This document shows, piece after piece, positions 62,100 to 64,000 of a stretch of 64,000 nucleotides of DNA; within the stretch, counting starts at the first letter, position 1, and each line of letters begins with the position of its first letter. The notes under the pieces are model-generated. The model ran no database searches. It had not been told where the DNA came from and worked only from the letters and a program-made list of their open reading frames with translations. A program made the position numbers and the translations under genes. The DNA is from Nematostella vectensis (Eukaryota > Cnidaria > Anthozoa > Actiniaria > Edwardsiidae), in NCBI RefSeq assembly GCF_932526225.1, contig NC_064043.1, forward strand, positions 9,779,821 to 9,843,820, written 5' to 3'.

Positions 62100-63335
62100 C
62101 AAGCTGAAATCAATCAAATCAGAAAAATGTCTGGAAATTAAAATCCAAAAATATATCTCCTTTCATGCATTACATATTGGTGCACCCACCATTTACCATA
62201 TAGTGGCCTTGTTGTTGGTGGCCTACTCCAAAATGAATGCAATGAAGAAAAAACAAATTGATTTTGGAAGCAAATCCTGAAAAAAAAAACATCTAAGGCA
62301 TCACTGACAGTGCTAAAATGCTAACTTCTAATTTCAAACCAAACCCTTTCATTGATCTATGTTTGGGGTAGAGAGGAAGGAAAGAATATCAATTGACTAA
62401 AAAATAGTCGATGGGGGAGGAGATATAAAGGGAATTGACTCAACTTGAAAGGTTTGTTGAAAAAAAATAACAGTAATGAAAATAATTTGATTGAGCATTT
62501 CTTGACATTCCCCCTTTCCCATTATCTTAACCCTTTCATCACCACAGGCCTCTAAAGAGGCCATGTCTATGCTATCCAAACTATGTGAACAGAATTCTAT
62601 TATTGAAAAAGAACAAGGTTGTTGCTAGTGTCATAAAGTTTAAGTATCTTGCCCTAAAAAACCCTTTCCTTAATAAAAGTTTCATTAATGTACATTTGTA
62701 AAGCTACATTCTGACAAGCTTTGTCCTTGCAAAGAACAAGTAATGGATGAAACAGGATTTCAAAGATAGAATATAGTGTCAGACACAATTTTAGATAAGA
62801 TGCAATACTGAAGTTTTAATGTACCATTTTAAGTGGTGATTTTCCATCCCCATGGGAATTAATATCTACAAATATACATCCAGTAATGCATTATATTTTG
62901 GTGTTTTTAGAAACCCTGGATCCAACCATTCCAATGAAATAAATCTAAACCTTTAAAATAAATGTAATGGAAAAGGAAAGGAAATCCTAAAAAGAAGATA
63001 TAAGTGAAAGTACTAAATGAAAATTTCTAATTTAAAAATCAAATCTGTTTATTAATTTATTTTTGGTGTAGAGGGGAAATAGCAAAGAGCATCAATTGCA
63101 TAAAAATAGTCAACATGGAGAAGGAAAGGAAGAAATATGACTCTTCTTTAAAAAATGTTTGAAAAGAAAATATAATAACAATAATGTGATAATTATATTC
63201 AGTACTTTCCTAAAATATCCCCTTTCCCATTATCTTTAGGTTAATAAAGATACAGATTTATTATTTAAAAAGCAAAAGTTTGTTTTTAGTTTTATAATAT
63301 AATATAAGTATCTTGTTCTAAAAAAACCCTATTGA
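62100..63335. repeat. Diverged ~700-bp tandem duplication
   Basis: Landmarks recur in the same order in both halves: a gcattacatattggtg-like block, aatcctaaaaa, cttctaattt, tttggggtagag/tttggtgtagag, cccctttcccattatctt, and aagtatcttg-ccctaaaaaa/ttctaaaaaa. Many substitutions and indels separate them. Confidence 0.7.
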
Positions 63336-63340
63336 GTGTG

Positions 63341-63452
63341 TACTGCTGAATCACATAGTAATGCCCTAGTCATTTGAGCCCCCTCCCTTATGGTCCTACT
63401 GCTGAATCACATAGTAATGCCCTACTCATTTGAGCCCCCTCCCTTATGGTCC
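63341..63452 (+). repeat. 56-bp tandem duplication
   Basis: Two near-identical units starting tactgctgaatcacatagta at 63341 and 63397; one base differs (ctagtc versus ctactc). Confidence 0.9.
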
Positions 63453-64000
63453 TGGGGAAGTCAGGGGTTAATGTGGGGTTTTAGATTACTTTTTAACCAG
63501 AATATATCAAGAGGGGTGGTGGTATTGACTGTTTTTGACTCTTAACTTGGAAACAGGCTTTTATTAAAGTCTAATCCCCCACCCTTTCCTGGGACCATGT
63601 GTGTGGGGGTATCAAATGACTAGTGAATAAGAACTCCGTACTGTCTTTCATACACGTCTTTCAAGACATGGTTTTCAATTCTCATGTCTTCCAGTCTTTA
63701 GCATTCATCTTGGCCCTCAGGTAGTCCCTGGTTCATAAAAGAGTAAAATTTCTTTCAAAACAATCTTTTCATCAAGACATTTATAATCTGACTAATTTCC
63801 ACAAATATTTGAAAAAATAATAATAAACACATGAGATGTAAGATGCAGACAATAACAATACATATTGGCAACAGGGGTTGAATTTTGTTTTGTTTTTATC
63901 CTCGGTAAGGAAAATTTCTCTTGTAAGTTGAAAAAGTTGCTGTATCTTCTAAGGATATGTATCTTCTTAGGACTAAAAGCACAGAATATAAAGACAAGAA

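Larger units (their letters stand above)
61684..64000. other. Intergenic region upstream of UTP18
   Basis: No gene seen. A repeat with ctctcgtaagcgaccac and ctccgttaacgaccaaaa motifs lies at 61837-62045. A diverged ~700-bp duplication (62100-62680 versus 62830-63335) and a recent 56-bp duplication (63341-63452) follow. UTP18 probably has its promoter at about 61690-61840. Confidence 0.55.

Overview
The window is animal nuclear DNA: genes are split by GT-AG introns with typical polypyrimidine acceptors, introns are full of minisatellites, (ATT)n microsatellites, short inverted-repeat elements and decayed LINEs, and several receptors are intronless. Which animal is inference. The intron-rich vertebrate-like C2CD3 and UTP18 structures, clustered single-exon class A receptors, a PAN-EGF-F5/8C secreted protein and a restriction-endonuclease LINE set in TAA repeats suit an anthozoan cnidarian such as a sea anemone; I cannot prove the species.

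Layout. (1) 1-38389, plus strand: most of C2CD3, the centriolar C2-domain protein needed for distal appendages and ciliogenesis. I could chain 27 coding exons with unbroken reading phase; the 5' part lies left of the window. Its introns hold three intronless GPCR genes on the opposite strand: one at 3137-4189 and two near-identical paralogues (18426-19505 and 22566-23645) on a ~4.2-4.4 kb tandem duplication that also copied part of a C2CD3 exon. (2) 39364-52333, plus strand: a five-exon gene for a small secreted or matrix protein (signal peptide, PAN/apple, short EGF-like segment, F5/8C discoidin). Two huge minisatellites (65-bp and 35-bp units) fill its introns. (3) 53720-61683, minus strand: UTP18, a WD-repeat subunit of the small-subunit processome, 13 exons, apparently complete and convergent with gene 2. 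(4) 61684-64000: intergenic, diverged duplications only.

Repeats are the most striking content. Five minisatellites (6559, 9187, 14398, 41542, 53864) start at or within about 20 nt of a splice site, and three of them (14398, 41542, 53864) contain recognisable copies of the exon edge and its splice site. This suggests that exon-intron junctions have repeatedly seeded local tandem amplification and produced strings of decoy splice sites. Other elements are a pseudogenised R4/Dong-like LINE flanked on both sides by (TAA)n, a CR1/L2-like LINE tail, and many non-autonomous inverted-repeat elements.

The genes do not form an operon or pathway: C2CD3 acts at the centriole, UTP18 in the nucleolus, the GPCRs at the plasma membrane and the discoidin protein outside the cell. 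I saw no CRISPR array, tRNA, rRNA or virus, and no convincing wholly new system. The long open frames over the minisatellites are artefacts of unit composition.
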